DNA of 6,148 bases from Actinomycetes bacterium. GTDB taxonomy: Bacteria > Actinomycetota > Acidimicrobiia > Acidimicrobiales > Palsa-688. Both the position numbers and the translations under genes were made by a program. Location: NCBI GenBank assembly GCA_021827225.1, contig JAKAXG010000280.1, positions 1-6,148 on the forward strand. Reading direction: 5' to 3'. The notes beneath the pieces were generated by a model. That model made no database searches. It had not been told where the DNA came from and worked only from the letters and a program-made list of their open reading frames with translations. Of the stretch, positions 6,093-6,148 are shown one piece after another (position 1 is the first letter of the stretch; the number at the start of each line of letters is the position of its first letter).

Positions 6093-6148
6093 GCTGGCAG
6101 CTGAGTCTCTCCACCGCCGACCGGCAGGCCCCAAGTTCGTCCCCCCAC

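Noticed and set aside
6070..6148. Possible terminator after the last gene (GGTGG near 6081 and CCACC near 6110)
   Set aside because: Only a 5-bp match with a long interrupted loop and no T-run; nothing else in the last 56 bases supports a terminator, promoter or gene start.

Overview
This is a GC-rich window packed with genes all on the + strand. Strong preference for G or C at third codon positions, Shine-Dalgarno-led starts and the look of the proteins (mycobacterial-type amidohydrolase, acyl-CoA synthetase and arylsulfatase) point to an actinobacterium. Something like an Acidimicrobiia lineage would fit, but nothing in the window proves the taxon.

Layout. (1) Bases 2-775: the C-terminal part of an amidohydrolase-2 family metal hydrolase, cut by the window start. 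(2) 838-2397: a complete ANL-superfamily acyl-CoA synthetase with all core motifs. (3) 2427-4694: a complete 755-residue arylsulfatase of the formylglycine (CxPxR) type with an extra C-terminal beta-rich domain and no signal peptide. (4) 4711-4971: a small 86-codon ORF with a good ribosome binding site but no firm family; its first third has a codon composition unlike the rest, so it may be a remnant. (5) 4968-6092: a 374-residue M28-like peptidase relative that starts inside the stop of the small ORF (ATGA) and lacks several canonical M28 metal ligands. The last 56 bases (6093-6148) hold nothing I can support.

The gaps are 62, 29 and 16 bases, followed by a 4-base overlap, and I see no convincing terminator or promoter between genes. 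The simplest reading is one polycistronic unit that continues upstream of the window. A cytoplasmic sulfatase, a CoA ligase and an amidohydrolase would suit stepwise breakdown of an imported sulfated organic acid or aromatic compound: desulfation, CoA activation, ring or amide hydrolysis. The M28-like protein might act on an amide or peptide conjugate, or be a non-catalytic relative. The pathway and substrate are inference only.

The core enzymes are recognisable members of known families. The least ordinary items are the altered active site of the M28-like protein and the small translationally coupled ORF in front of it. I found no CRISPR array, tRNA, rRNA, insertion sequence or phage gene.
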